Positions 37,091 through 50,890 of a DNA stretch of 64,000 bases are shown here, one piece after another (the stretch's first letter is position 1; each line of letters starts with the position of its first letter). The notes under the pieces are model-generated. The model searched no databases. It saw only the letters and a program-made list of their open reading frames with translations, and was not told the origin of the DNA. Position numbers and translations under genes: made by a program. Source of the DNA: Sipunculus nudus (lineage: Eukaryota; Annelida; Sipuncula; Golfingiida; Sipunculidae); contig CM049320.1 in assembly GCA_026874595.1 (NCBI GenBank), positions 17,372,988 to 17,436,987 of the forward strand, written 5' to 3'.

Positions 37091-37964
37091 CCTGTATATG
37101 CAGCAAAAATCTCATTAGACCTGGAGCAGTTGAGAAGGATATGCTGTAATTATACTGATTACTCACCTGCTGAAAACTGCTCCAGCTATCTTCTAAATAG
37201 CTGCTTCAGATATGCTGCAAAACTGATGAACTTTGGTAAGTGATGGTCTCCAAATATTCGTTTGGGGTTCTTTTTTGACCAATGACATTGTCCCGAAAAG
37301 GAGATACATAAAACTTCATATTTTTCATCATTGATAATTTAGAAATCTGAATAAAACTTTAGGCAAAAAAAAAAACCTGCATCACAATTAAATATATATG
37401 AAAAGTAGCTTAAAGGCCCAAACTAAGGTTATAATTGCCTATGATAAATATAGAAACTTATAATACACTGCTTCACCTGTCCTATCAGCTGCATAAGGCC
37501 TGAAAAAACAACGTTCCGGTTCATTGAATCCGAGCTGAGACATGTGGCACCAATAGTAAACGAACCTCCCGTGTATTTTTCTGGCGTTTGTGTATGATAA
37601 TCGGGGTTCTGCTGAGCGGCACACCGCACACATAATTAAGGTTATATACCATTGGTTTCAGGGGCAAGTTCTCAGTTAAGCCCTCTCTGTAAACATGAGC
37701 GCTGCGTAGTTTGGAGCACGCATTTGGCTTATGTCCCTGGGTCTTCAAGAGTAACGTACGTACTAGTGGTATGTCATTTAATCAATTTGATCGATGTTTG
37801 GTCGTCTTCTATCGTAATTGATTAAATTAGTTGAATTTTGCTAAATCGGTCATTAAATGACCGATTTATGCACACTAAAACAAGTAATTATATCCAGATA
37901 TTATGTTCTAATTATGTCTAAAATATAAGAAAGACGGGCACAAAATAGGGAACAGCTTTAAAGC

Positions 37965-38433
37965 TTAAAGGGGCCCATTCACCTATCTTTTTAAAAAGAA
38001 TTTTATGTGATTTATGGCTTCTTTTATGTATGTATTAATGATCTAACGGTAATTTTGGTTGTGAAAAGTTCTTGTAAGGCCTTTGTGAAGGATGTATGAA
38101 CTTGCTTATCTACAACATGTTTGTAAACACAGCAAAGTTGACAAACGGGAAACCATGTAACTTAAGGTGGAAGGTTGCATAATAGCAGAGGTAGAAAAGT
38201 CACTTGTTGCAAAACGCCATTTGCAAAGCTCTGGCATGTATGACTTCCGCCAGATGCCCTGGTGAATTGTTTTGATAATTTTGACGGGCCTACACGTAAT
38301 ATAAACATGTTGATATGAACAAAACAAGCAGCCTGTGTGCGGTGATATCAATGTTTTCTGGCCCATTTTTATAAAAACGCCAATGGATTACCTGTAGTTT
38401 ATAAAGGTCAGATAGGTGATTGGGCCCCTTTAA
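37965..38433. mobile_element. MITE with 20-bp terminal inverted repeats and TTAA flanks
   Basis: The left end is TTAA then AGGGGCCCATTCACCTATCT. The right end is the inverted complement (one mismatch) followed by TTAA. TTAA target duplications and this short non-coding length fit a piggyBac-derived MITE. The ORF at 38106-38366 on the minus strand has no transposase motif. Confidence 0.75.
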
Positions 38434-40601
38434 CCTTGTGCATTGAATGTGTCAATAACCCGGCCATAATCTTGACCTAACAGAGTAACACTTCATTCAC
38501 TCAGTCAATGCGTTATATTCTATTCTTCACAGCAGATATAAGGGTAATGTATAAGATAATTATATAATCGATTTTTTTTATAAAGTATGAAGTGTAAATC
38601 TATTAAATCTTTATAATTAATACAGGGTATATTGGTCATGGTAGAGGTAAAATCTGTGGGATTTTATATCCTATCAGATTTGGTTTCTACTATGGCACAT
38701 GCATAGAATGGTTATCCAAACATTTTTTATACACCCGTATGCTGTTAGGTTTGCCACCAGGTGGCGACACTCAGACGGCATGTAAAACACGTACATGTTT
38801 GTCGCTCAGTCGTTAGCGGAATCTCGTGTTATTTTCAGGGCATTTCGATAATAGGCCAACGAAAGTTTGATTAAATTTTGGTTGAGATCCGGCACATGAT
38901 TCGCATTCAGGATCATAATCAAGGAATATTAAAAAATGTTTTGTCATTTATGCAGGAATGAACCTGGGAATATGGGCCGACTAAGCGAATGCAAACGCAA
39001 TTTTGGGAGCAATAAAATATCCCACAATAGGGAGGTAGCGGAGGCTTGCATCCTCTAGAATGCAGTTTATTTAGTTCTAAAGCGTATCTATTGTAGGTCG
39101 CGATGACGTCTCTATCAGGGTTTTACCAATAAAAAGACATATAAAGGCTGTCTATTCAAGCGCGTATTCAAGGCCAAGTGAACAAAGGTCGGGTTTCCCA
39201 GCTACACGCTTGCTGTAAACACGGGCGTTGAGTTGTGTGCCTCACGTCAGTGTGTCATAAGGATTAACGTAAGTAAAAAGTATTATTTCATCAATATCTA
39301 AAAATATCTACATAATACGAAACTGCTAATAACGGAAAGTTTACGACGTGTCAGTGACACTCACTGTTTCACCCGACTTCGTTAAATGTTTATTAGACGC
39401 AGACCAATCTGATTGTATCATTATCAATTTGATTAACTCCAGTTATACATTAAAAAACAAGGATTGCTACAAACTCTTTGATTATCAGACATAGAGCTTG
39501 TGTATCATTATAAAACACCAATCATCATTAACCGACACTCACCATCGAACCAGCATAATAAAATGAGGAAAAGCTAATAAGATACTGACTGATGTTCTGT
39601 CTGTATCATACTTGGACACGGATCATTCTGTATAAATAGTGTTTGTCAGGGGCAATCCAAAATACAAATATATACAGGGGCGGATCCAGGGGCTCCTAAT
39701 GGGGGGGGGGGGGGGGGGGTAGATGGTTCCTTCACGGTTAGTATATACTCAAATCGCTTCAAAATTTCTTATATCTCGAATTAATTTTTGTTTAAATTTT
39801 CCACACCGCACGAGTTGGAAATACTCCCCACCCTCCAGAACTGGGCGTTGGAATCACCACTGAAAACATTATTATTATTGCATTATATTGAGAAAATGAG
39901 GGAAGGGGGTCTTAATATGGTGTACTCTATTACAAAGGCCTCTTGCATAAGACAACTGCCCTTCTTTACATTTCTAGCTGCATATAGTATCATGCAAGTC
40001 TGCTTTCGCAGGTCAGAAATAAGGGGAAAAAATAAGTTGGGAATATTCTGAGCAGTTATTAGCATGTAGACATCGGATAATGTTTTCCCAAAATAAAATA
40101 TTCTTAATAAAATATGCTTAGTATGTTTATTTTCATATACGTGTTTAGATAGATAGATCGATAGATAGACAGCTAAATGGATATAGACATGAATAAAGAA
40201 ATAAATTCAGGGCAATATTTTGAGAAAAAAAATCGTGTTTATACCTGGTCTTTGACTCTTGAACTTTAACCCATGATCTTTAATCCCTGATTCAGTAATT
40301 TTCGAACACTTGTGGTTTGTAGGTTTGCTGTGACCGTTTATTATTCCTTCGGATCAGAGTGCAAGAGAATTTTGTTCTGGCATGTTTGTTCTAGATAACA
40401 CTGTATTGATATTTAACGATCCAATACATCTTGTGAATGCAGCCACTCGAGTTACATAAGTAAACATAGGTCACACAAGTAAACAGTAGGCTCCGTTTAA
40501 TCTTGGCAACGCTAGGGAAGGAGAATTTCAGGCTTGGGGGTTTATAGCATTAAAGTAACAACAGGGGGCATAGGCAGAAACGTTGTTGGCACTTCTTGGC
40601 G

Positions 40602-40665
<64 letters not shown>

Positions 40666-41029
40666 ATGTATGTTTCATACGGAATTTCTTGATCACAGAA
40701 CGTGTGAATCGGCTTAAAAAATACCAATTATTACATTCTGCAGATGACAACAACATGGGCAACAGGTCAAGTAAAGGTAAATTCAATACATTTGTTCTTA
40801 TATCTTGATAAGTATTATATCGGCTCTCTACTAAAATATGATCAAATATATATATTATATAGCCATACAGGGTTGCTAGCGAGAGCAAGAAAATGATTTT
40901 TTCAAGGTCAGAGAAAAGTCAGGGAATTTCATAAAGATTCAGGGAGTTCTGTGATAGTTAGGGGAGTCAGGGAAGTTTTAATGGCTATGGCGATCACAGA
41001 TGATTATCAAGTTGAAATGGTCTAGCATT
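38434..41029. other. No gene recognised; TA microsatellite and poly-G run
   Basis: It contains a G run at about 39700-39719, GATA-type repeats near 40148 and a (TA)n run of about 60 bp at 40603-40662. No domains were seen in the open frames. Confidence 0.5.
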
Positions 41030-41640
41030 TTTTGTAAAGTTGTGTTATGTTTGAAGAATTAATCTTGTTTCCTTTTATGGCCCTCTTTATGGCTTCCATG
41101 CCTTCAAAACAATCCCTTTGATGATCCCCGTGAACCTGTTGACACGAAAAAGGTCGCACGGAGCAAGATCGGGTGAATAGGGAGTTTATACCAGCATGAC
41201 AATGTTCTTCTCGGCCTAGAACTGCCGTTGTGAGCAGATGCATTGTCTTGGTGAAGCAGCCACGATAGGTCTTATCTCTTCACGCGCACTGAGCAAAGCA
41301 AACGCCTCAGGACCTCTTTGTAGACTTTCTGAATGATCGTCTGGTCACGTGGCAAGAACTCACTGAAGATATCCCTAACACCCAAGAACGTGATCAACAC
41401 GACTGTAACTATTGATTTTGCATACACCTGTTCACAACGCTGGAAGCATTCTACAGTTACATCCTGACTGAGAAGAACATCGCCATACTGGAGCAAACTC
41501 TATGCTTGCCTGATCTTGCTCTATGTGACTTTTTTTCTTCCCTCCCCCCCCCCCCCCCCCAGCTCAAAAGGGGTAATCAAGGGGACGTGTTTTGAAGGCG
41601 TGGAAGCCGTTAAAATGGCCGAAACGAGAAACAACGGAAT
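41030..41640 (-). pseudogene. mariner transposase fragments in opposite orientations
   Basis: Minus strand: VVLITFLGVRDIFSEFLP and YKEVLRRLL match the mariner transposase stretch before the second catalytic Asp, then after frameshifts a C-terminal part with FEGMEAIKRAIKGN. Plus strand from about 41505: LPDLALCDFFSSLP, a C run, then GDVFEGVEAVK, which is the PDLAPxDFFLFP and C-terminal region in the opposite direction. The two fragments meet near 41500, so this is a rearranged or back-to-back pair. Both are dead. Confidence 0.6.
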
Positions 41641-42220
41641 ATTTTTAATGTCTGATTCTGTAAGTCTCAGAAAGTGAAAAGGTATCACAAAAAATATTCT
41701 TGTTGGGCGATATTAGGTCCGTTTTATTCATAGTAATTACACTTGTTTAATGTCCGAACGTACACTTAAGAAAGGTAATTCGCCATTTTCAGTTTGCATT
41801 GAAATTTGTCATATATTCCCCTAACTTTCGACAAATTCGGAAATTCTTTGTCCTCTACTTGCATTACAACTTCTGGAGGACTATAGAGCTTCGTCACGTA
41901 CAGGTCGAACACTGTGGCGGGGAGCCTAAGGCCTGATTTAGAGTAACAAATTGCTTTCTCCTTGATACACAGTCGAGTCGTAATTGTTGACAGGTGGTGC
42001 TGAGATAGCCCCTTTAAAAAAATATAAAATATCTCTTGATATTGAGAAATAAGAAAAATAACCCCCTAATACACACTGTGCATCACTACAGTTTACGACC
42101 TAAAGCTTGGCCACAGAGGGACAAAAGTCGTGTGGCCTCCTTCAGATATAATACAGCTTATGTTAACTTGTAGGGAGCCTAAAGGTATCACCTGACAGAC
42201 AGGAATGTCGTCTTGAGAAA
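41641..42220. other. Upstream region of the NHR-caspase gene
   Basis: The 5' UTR and promoter should lie here or further upstream. I could not identify a TATA box or start site. The reading frame entering the first coding exon has a stop at 42164, so the first exon could also be a continuation from an upstream exon joined after that point. Confidence 0.35.
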
Positions 42221-44566
42221 ATGATATTTCATCCTAGATGCGGAATAAACGGAACGCTTCTCGATGAAGGAAGTACAGCTCAGCGGTGAGTTATAACTTA
42301 TGTGTGTAACAGAAGTTTATAAATGGTTATTTTTCCATTAAACACAAACAGTTCATCAGAGTGATAAGAGTCATAACGACAAATTACATTATTTATCCCC
42401 ATTCATCCTGAGCAGTTTAGAGTCTTCCCTAAAGGCATTAATTATCCTAGGTTGAAAAACACAGACACAGGAGTGAAACAAACATCATGATGCATAGAGT
42501 ATTTGCATGCTTTAGAAAAAAAACGATCGAAATAAATCGACCTTTTGAAAAAAAAATAATAATAAAAACATAAAAACGCTTTCTTACATTGAGCAAATTA
42601 CATGTACATCCTATTTCTCTTCAATTTTCATTGAAAGATTTCCACGATCCCTCGATGCAATCTATATAACAGTAAATGTATTTTCAGATCAGAAAACACA
42701 TTTGATAATGGAATCTTTGCAACGGAGAGGGTGCTACAGTCTGATGAATTGTTTGAAATCCAGCTCGACAAAATATGCCGCTCATGGGAAGGGTCCATTA
42801 TGATTGGGGTCGCCGCCATCACCGACGAAGAAATGGAATTGCCCCAGACTATTCTGTCGATGCAACAGGACACTTGGTACATGGCAGGGACGAGCATCTT
42901 TCATAATGATAAGGAAACCATGCGTAACTATAGTTACAACCTGGATACGGTACGGGAAGGGGACAGAGTCGGCGTCTGCCGTAAATCTAACGGAACATTA
43001 AACTTTTATATCAACGGGGAAGACCAAGGAACGGCGGCCACGAAGGTCCCTGAGGACGTTTACGGAGTCTTGGATCTCTTCGGGAGAGCTGTACAAGTAT
43101 CTATTACAGACAATAAAGGTAAAATCTACTCATCCCATAACATTACTAAAGTTGCTTTCATGTTGTTGTTATCTCAATAGAAATAATCAAGTATATACTT
43201 GTATTTTATTCAGCAAAAGGATAACAAAACATAGAAAAATCGAACTTTACAATGAACATTGTCTACAATTTATAATTTCCCTTATATATTTTCCAATTTT
43301 ATTTGCCATATTTTTTTATTTCTGATCCTTTTGGTAAAATTGTCAAAAGTTAGATTTATCTGATCAAGGTCATTAAATAGTCGAATGAATCCATGTTAAA
43401 TTGTTGGTCTTAATAAATTCCAAAATTAAAGCAATTTAGTACACAACGTTGGTGTATTTCATATTCTGACAAATGTACACATGCAGCTCCATATGAAGAG
43501 TCACGAATGTCACGATTACGGAGGAGTATTAGGAGGATCAGCCCTTTTCTGATGTTTCAAAAGTCACAATCAGGTATGTTATCACTCATATTTAAGATTT
43601 TAGGCAGGAACCTTTGGCAAAGAAATACCCTTTAGTAATACAAACTGTTTGAACATTAAGACAGCGAGTTTTTTTTTTTTTTCTTTTTTTTTTGCGAAGG
43701 ATTGTCTAGGAATTGTATCTTCATTTTAACATACCTGTAGGTCTACATTTTATTAAGTTTAGCTGATATCGATCAGGTATTCACTCAGACATGATTCAAT
43801 TTAAAAGTATTGAATCGTAATTTCGAGAGGTCAACAGGATGGAGAATACCGCACAAGCGCTCGAGAAACGGAAACTGATGAAAAATGCGGCATTGGCAGA
43901 GATAAATAGACTACAAGACCAGAAATGCATGCCGGTGGCGAATCCGACCAGCAAATCTGGTATTGACAGGCGGAGAAGCGCGGAAGGTTATGTATACAGG
44001 AGTAAACCAGTCCCTAAGCGTATTAATACATGGACATATACTCAAACTCCTTTAAAAGAAAACTCAGAGTCGGTGGAAAGGAAACAGACAACAGAGGTCT
44101 GTAGAGGATTAGAAGACAACAGTCATTCCGCAAGGAGTGATCAAGTATTGGCAAAGCTTTCAGAAGAGATCGAAGAAAGTAATTCACTTTCCCAAGACTG
44201 TGATAGACAGAGATTTGAGAAAGAACTCATGGAGGTCAATTTAGAATCCTGCAAACAGTCAAGCATGAAAGCTGCCACGCGGCTTAAATTTATCGATGAC
44301 CCTTTACGGTACGGTAAAATACGCAAATGCCAACAAGAAATGTATCAGGTGCTTAAACACAAGGTGAGAAACGTTTTAACTAGACGAAGTCAAACAACAC
44401 ATAAATAAATCCGCCTGAAATCATAATCACAATATATTAATGTGCTACACGGTTCACCAACTGCATGATTAAGTCACAGGTGAGCTCTGTCACGATATAG
44501 AACAAAGGCGGCTCCTTATTCATAAAAACCCTAATATTTGACTAGCTCTTATGTTCTTATATAGCT

Positions 44567-44598
<32 letters not shown>

Positions 44599-47500
44599 AA
44601 TATATATATATGTGTGTATATTAGAATAAGTCCGTTAAATTGAAATAATTTTACTTTGATATAATCTGATTAATACAAAAATAATGATATATAATATAAT
44701 ATTAAAAATAAAAAAAAAATATATATATATATAATGAAACTAGAAATAAAATAATGAAAGAAAAAACGTTACATATAATATTTAAAAAAAACTTACTTGG
44801 TTTAAAATGTTATATCTTTTATGGAGTCTATTAAGAATTCATAGCAACCCTTGAATGGATTCTAATCGAAGTGGTTAGCCAGAGATGCAACCTTATTGAA
44901 GTAGAAGACAGAGAATTAAATGAAATCCAAATTTCCAAAGAGTAAATCAGGTAATCAGATAGTAATGAAAATTGAGTAAAGCTGCATTGACTAACGGGTT
45001 TTAGCAATGCATTTACATTGTGCTAAGAACACCTCCTTTTAGAACCTTAACTTTGGTGCAGTCACAGCCATGTGTAAAATTTTCAAAATGATGAGGTCAC
45101 TCAAGTACGTCTACATATACCGTAGACCTTTATATATATCCAAGTATACACATCAACATGGTCAGCTTAAGCTTTGGAATTTTAATGTTAGATTTTTATT
45201 CAGTGCTAAAAATTTAAGTTCTCAGTTGTTTGAAATATTGTAGTTTATAATTTCTAATTTTTATTGCGCCGTTCACTGTGATGGAACTAAATCACCTTAA
45301 ATGAATGGAAAATTTGCAGAAAGATTAATTTGTTCTTAAGTAGAATATTTGCACAATAGAAACCTAATATGTGTATTGACTTGTACAATAAGGAGGTATA
45401 TTAGAAAACCAAATGTATATTCAGGTATTAATTACACCCACTACAAAACTGTTTAATATGTTGCCATCATCAGGGTAGTCATAGCAGCTATTTCTATTCC
45501 TCAGGCTATTACTTTGTGCAATACTGTACAATGATTTTTTAATTAACTTTGAATACTTAATATAACTAATCATATTTTACTCCATATATAAATGATAAAA
45601 AATATAAAATATAACGTACAAATATTCTGTTTTGATCACCTTCATTTGGTAATGTGTTGTATTTAATCCTGCTGTCAACGACCAAATAACTACCTTTATC
45701 ATACATGTATTTGGACCGAGTAAATCATCTTATGGTGAGCAGAATACCTGGTTTATGTTCATAATTTTACATTCAGAGTTATGATATGACTGGGGAATTA
45801 AAGGGACGAGCGTTGATCATCAATGTTGGATCGGGACGTCCCGGTAGTGAGGTTGACAAACTCACCATGGAAAACCTTTTCACAGATCTTGGATACGATG
45901 TACAGAATTTGAAAGACCCATGCCGAAACGTAGGCCAGAATGTGTAACACTTTGTGTTTCATGACACACACTGTTAAAACATAGTTCTGTTTATGCATGT
46001 AAAATGCTGTATGCAAATAAATGTTGGTGATTAGAAAATGGGCTTTACAGCCTTATCTGGGGACGAATATTATTTCTTATCCTTATGGCGTTAACTTAAT
46101 CCCTTTCAGTACTAAATGATATATTAAAAAAAGCTCTCAGAAAGCAATAATATTAAATTATAAATAGTCGGATAACACACCCTCAGCCAGCATCCTAAAC
46201 AAGCGTTTCGGTTTACACTGATTGGTTCGTTTTATGGACGAGGAAACATGAAGAGTTTACATTTTTTTGTATAAATCATTTAACTTTCAGAGCTTCTTTT
46301 AGCAACATAAATCATTGCATTCAAAGCTAGGTTTGTTCAGCTCCTATACTAATTATTTAAAACAAAACAATCTGTATTTAAGTATGTATTTGATATATCA
46401 TAGTCGCAAACATCGAGGGAGAGTTTAATTCTTTTCTTTTCTTTTCTTTTTTTTCAGGTTATGGACAATAAGTTGGAATTATTTGCCACGGATGAGAAAA
46501 ATATTTCAACAAAGAGTGTTTTTGTTGTGCTGATGGCCCACGGTGGCAGGGATGCCAGGCAAAACCTCTACGTAAAGCTTGCCGATGACAGCCGATATTT
46601 CTTTCAAAGCGCTTTCATGGATATATTCAACAACGAAAATGCTCCACATTTGATAGACAAACCAAAAGTGTTTATTATACAGTCTTGTATGGGAGGTTTG
46701 TAAATTTTCTACGCATTTTAAAATTAAATGTTCATTATCTATATATTAATCTCTTAGTGAACTGAAATTTAACGGAAAAATATATTTCTAAAAGGATTAC
46801 TCCTTTGTGCGCGGTTTACGAATAAACGACTGATAAGTGTATATGTGAAATCCATATAGATTATTGTATCCGCCAAAACGAAGTTTTGCGGATACTATGT
46901 TTTTGACCGGGTTTCGCCGCCGCCGCCACCGCGTTCGTTTCCGGAGAACTCCTCTGAGACTACTGGACGGATTTTTCCGAAACTTACACAAATAATCGGG
47001 TCACATGTGAACTGGTGCCTAACCAAGTGACCTTGACCTCTGACCTTTCCTCTCTGCCCAGCGTCCGTTTGTGCGTCTGTTTCCACACATTAACCCACAT
47101 ATCTCGAGAACCGTTTGACCGATCAGGAAAAAAATTTTACACAAATGTAGCCCTGGGATAGCCTTATAACATACAAAAAAGGTGGCGCAACCTGCAACCA
47201 TTTTTGCACAGTGTCCATCTGTTCATCTGCCTTAGGTTAAAATCACTCATATCTCTGCAGTGGTTTGACTAATTCACCTAAAATTCGGCATGCGTATACA
47301 TCTTAGATAGCTTTCTTGATTTTATGACAGGTGGCGCCACCTTCATTCTTGTTAACGCTGCAGACATCCAAGCTCATATCTCGGGAACCGTTTGACCAAT
47401 CTGGAAAAAAAAATTACACAAATGTAGCCCATGGATAGCTTTATAACATACACAAAAATGATGGCGCCACCTGCAGCCATTTTTGCACAGTGTCCATCTG

Positions 47501-50500
47501 TTTGTCTGCCTTAGGTTAAAATCACTCATATCTCTGCAGTGGTTTGAGAATTCACCTAAAATTCGGCATGCGTATACATCCTAGATAGCTTTCTTGATTT
47601 TATGACAGGAGGCGCCACCTACATTCACGTTAACGCTGCAGACATCCAAGCTCATATCTCGGGAACCGTTTGACCAATCAGGAAAAAAAATTTACACAAA
47701 TGTAGCCCATGGATAGCTTTATAACATACACAAAAAAGATGGCGCCACCTGCAGCCATTTTTGCACAGTGTCCATCTGTTTGTCTGCCTTAGGTTAAAAT
47801 CACTCATATCTCTGCAGTGGTTTGACCAAATAACCGGAAATTCGGCATGCGTATACATCCCGCATAGCTTTCTTGATTTTATGACAGGTGGCGCCACCTA
47901 CATTCACGTTCACACTGTAGACATCCATGCTTATATATCTTCGGACTCGTTCAACCAATCAGGAAAAAACTTTTACACAAATGTAGCCCTTGGATAGCTT
48001 TATAACATACGCCACCTGCAGCCATTTTTGCAGAGCGTCCATCTGTTTGTCTGCTTTGCGATCTCTGCAGTGGTTTGATTTTTCCACATGAAATTTTGCA
48101 TGTGTATACATTTTGGATAGTTTCTCGTTCAAATAACAGGTGGCACCACCTACAATCATGTTTATGTGGCAGAGATCCATTCTAATATGTAACACGTAAC
48201 TTTATTTCCCCTTGCTACTCAATCCATGCCTCACTTCACCCGTCCTACTCTGATTTTGGCGTATACACGTAGTCGCTTGTCGACTACCCGTATTCTAGTT
48301 GAACTGTGAAAAATGCTTAGATAATTTGCACTGCAGGCCTGATCGATAAAGGCACTCTGGACAAAAATTTCGGAAAACCCCCACCAAGAAGACAATCCGA
48401 TTCTATGAATAAAGAATTTTCATCAGGCCGGTTGCTTCCGACAAACTCAGACTGTTTGTTTGCGTTCGCTACCATGCCTGGTACGTAATAACTGCGCTGC
48501 AGCACCCTTCTTGATTTAGTGCTGTTTCCAGCAAATTATCAGTTCCTATGCATTTCACGTAGTCCCTTATAAGATAACACTACAATAAGCTCTTCACAAA
48601 AATATGAGAAATTTCTCAGAATTTACGGGAAATATTTGACATAATTACCTTTTTTATCTCGCAATTGGCATGATTACCGACAGCTGAATATTAAAACAAG
48701 GATTTCAGCCAGAGAAGTTGTGTGACAGAATCTAGTGGTAGCACCGACATATATAATATAAATGTTCTGCTCAAACCCTGCTAAAACCATCGACACGCAG
48801 AGACTTCGCTTTTTTATGGGGAACACACCTTAAATTTCCTTTTCCAAATGCTAGAATTGTCGAATAAGAGCTGACCATTGTTTTTAATTTCTCAAGTTGT
48901 CAGCTTTTTATGAAATATATCTTTGGGCACTTCAGTAATATCAGTAATCTTCGCATCTGAGTTTAAATGTAGAGCTACGAGTAAACATTTGTCTTTTCAA
49001 CTGCAGATGCAATGCTAAAATCAATCATGTTCTGAATAATTTTCAATCTTTCAACACTCATGTATATATTACATTTTACACAGAGTTGCATGTGCAAACG
49101 TATTAGTAAGTGCACTTGCATCTTACAATCTATATTTGAAAATATTTAATGGCGTTTGCTTTTGATTTTTTTAAAATATATACAATTAAAAAATGCACAG
49201 AACTACAATTGAATCCAGTACTGAATTTTTTTTTGTAGAACATCAAGCGGCTAGAGATCGTTTCGATGGATCAATTTTCTTAAATACAATAAATTATGTT
49301 TTCCGTGAGGAAGCCCACATATCTCACGTGTGCGACATGCTCACAGAGGTATGGATATCATGTGTTTTTTTATAAATCTATGAAGAAAAGAAAATACAGG
49401 AATCACTGTCATAGAGAATATAAAAAATAATCGAGAATATAATTGTTTGGTAGGAGATATTTATATTTCATACCGTCAATGCTCGGCTTGACCATACATA
49501 GAATTCGTCATAAAATAGTTGTGATGAAGTAAAGATAACCGTCAGCAGGTGTCATTATTTTTAAGTAACCCGTCACTCCGCTTGTCCTCTTTATATCCTT
49601 CCGTCCGTAAATCTTTCGTTTCGCCTCAATATCTTACCAGGGATATGACCGATTTCCAAGAAAAACTCTTTACAAATTTTAACCAATAAAGTATCATGCC
49701 TGAGTTCGATTCTTGGCAAAATATATGCAAATCACAGGTCAACGTCTTCAATATGATGTCATAACATGGTGTCATAACATACCAAGATTCAGTTTCACCA
49801 GATGTCTTTGTGGTATTTCCACAATAGCAAGGAATACAAGGAGTTTGATAAAATTTAAAAAATGAAGTAACTGGCCTCAGTTTGATTCTTGGCAAACTCT
49901 TTGTGGTCAGAGGTCAAAAGAGTCTGCAATTAATTTGAAACAAGCTTGCTTATGTTTTTCTCATCCAAAACAAAATTCCTCCTTCCCTCATCCGTGTGTA
50001 AAAATTTAACTAAAGTCTGCTTGTGCCACATTATTTCATAACTACTGAAGTTTTGGCCCACTTAATAACAGGACAACTAAATAATGTAAAGATTGAATTA
50101 CTTAATTCAATACTCTTGCTGTTCTTTGAGTTGCTTCATTTAAGGTGAGAGCCAGCGTCGTTAAAGCGACAACAGTCGAAGCGTTAAAACAACGAACCAG
50201 GCAGATGCAGAAGGTAAAAGCAACACAAGTAAATCAGCATGACAATAACATAAACCGTACTACACCTTATGAGCGCTCCAACTATTAAAAGTGTGTCCGA
50301 TTTTAGATAAAGATGAGGCCCTCTTCATTTAATAAAAAAATACAAAGACTGGATAGCTATTCCCGTGACCGCAAAATTATGAGTGGGCTTCTATTAGGGC
50401 AGGGGCGCTTATAAAAGTAATTACGGTACTTATATTTTCCACTGTTAAGCGGGCACACGCAGAGTGATGTGTATAATGCCGTGAATATGTATTTGCATAT

Positions 50501-50849
50501 GACAATAATAGGAATCCTAGACCATCGTATTAATAGAATCTGGGGTTACAGTTGTGGTTGAATATGTTCATTTCTATTGCTTATTTCCGTTTTCTTCTAC
50601 GTGACTTTGTATATATATTTATATGTAATGATGTGGTATTACTATATTGGTACCTTTATCGTTAGCACATTTACAACTGTAAATGATTATCCAAAATTCT
50701 TTATAGCAATAAAATAATTCATAGACAAATTTAATGTCATACCTTTTGAACGGGGTATTTAACATCGGAGGTTGGCCCATTTCCTAGTATTGATCAAATG
50801 TGCAGAAGGCGTTACTAAATTTTGAAAACATTCGGCAAGGTATGTTGTA

Positions 50850-50890
<41 letters not shown>

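Noticed and set aside
46797-48195. Minus-strand ORFs similar to those near 29809-31184 and 58696-58908, considered as a shared gene family
   Set aside because: They are core units of the Helentron-like element; the similarity is repeat similarity.
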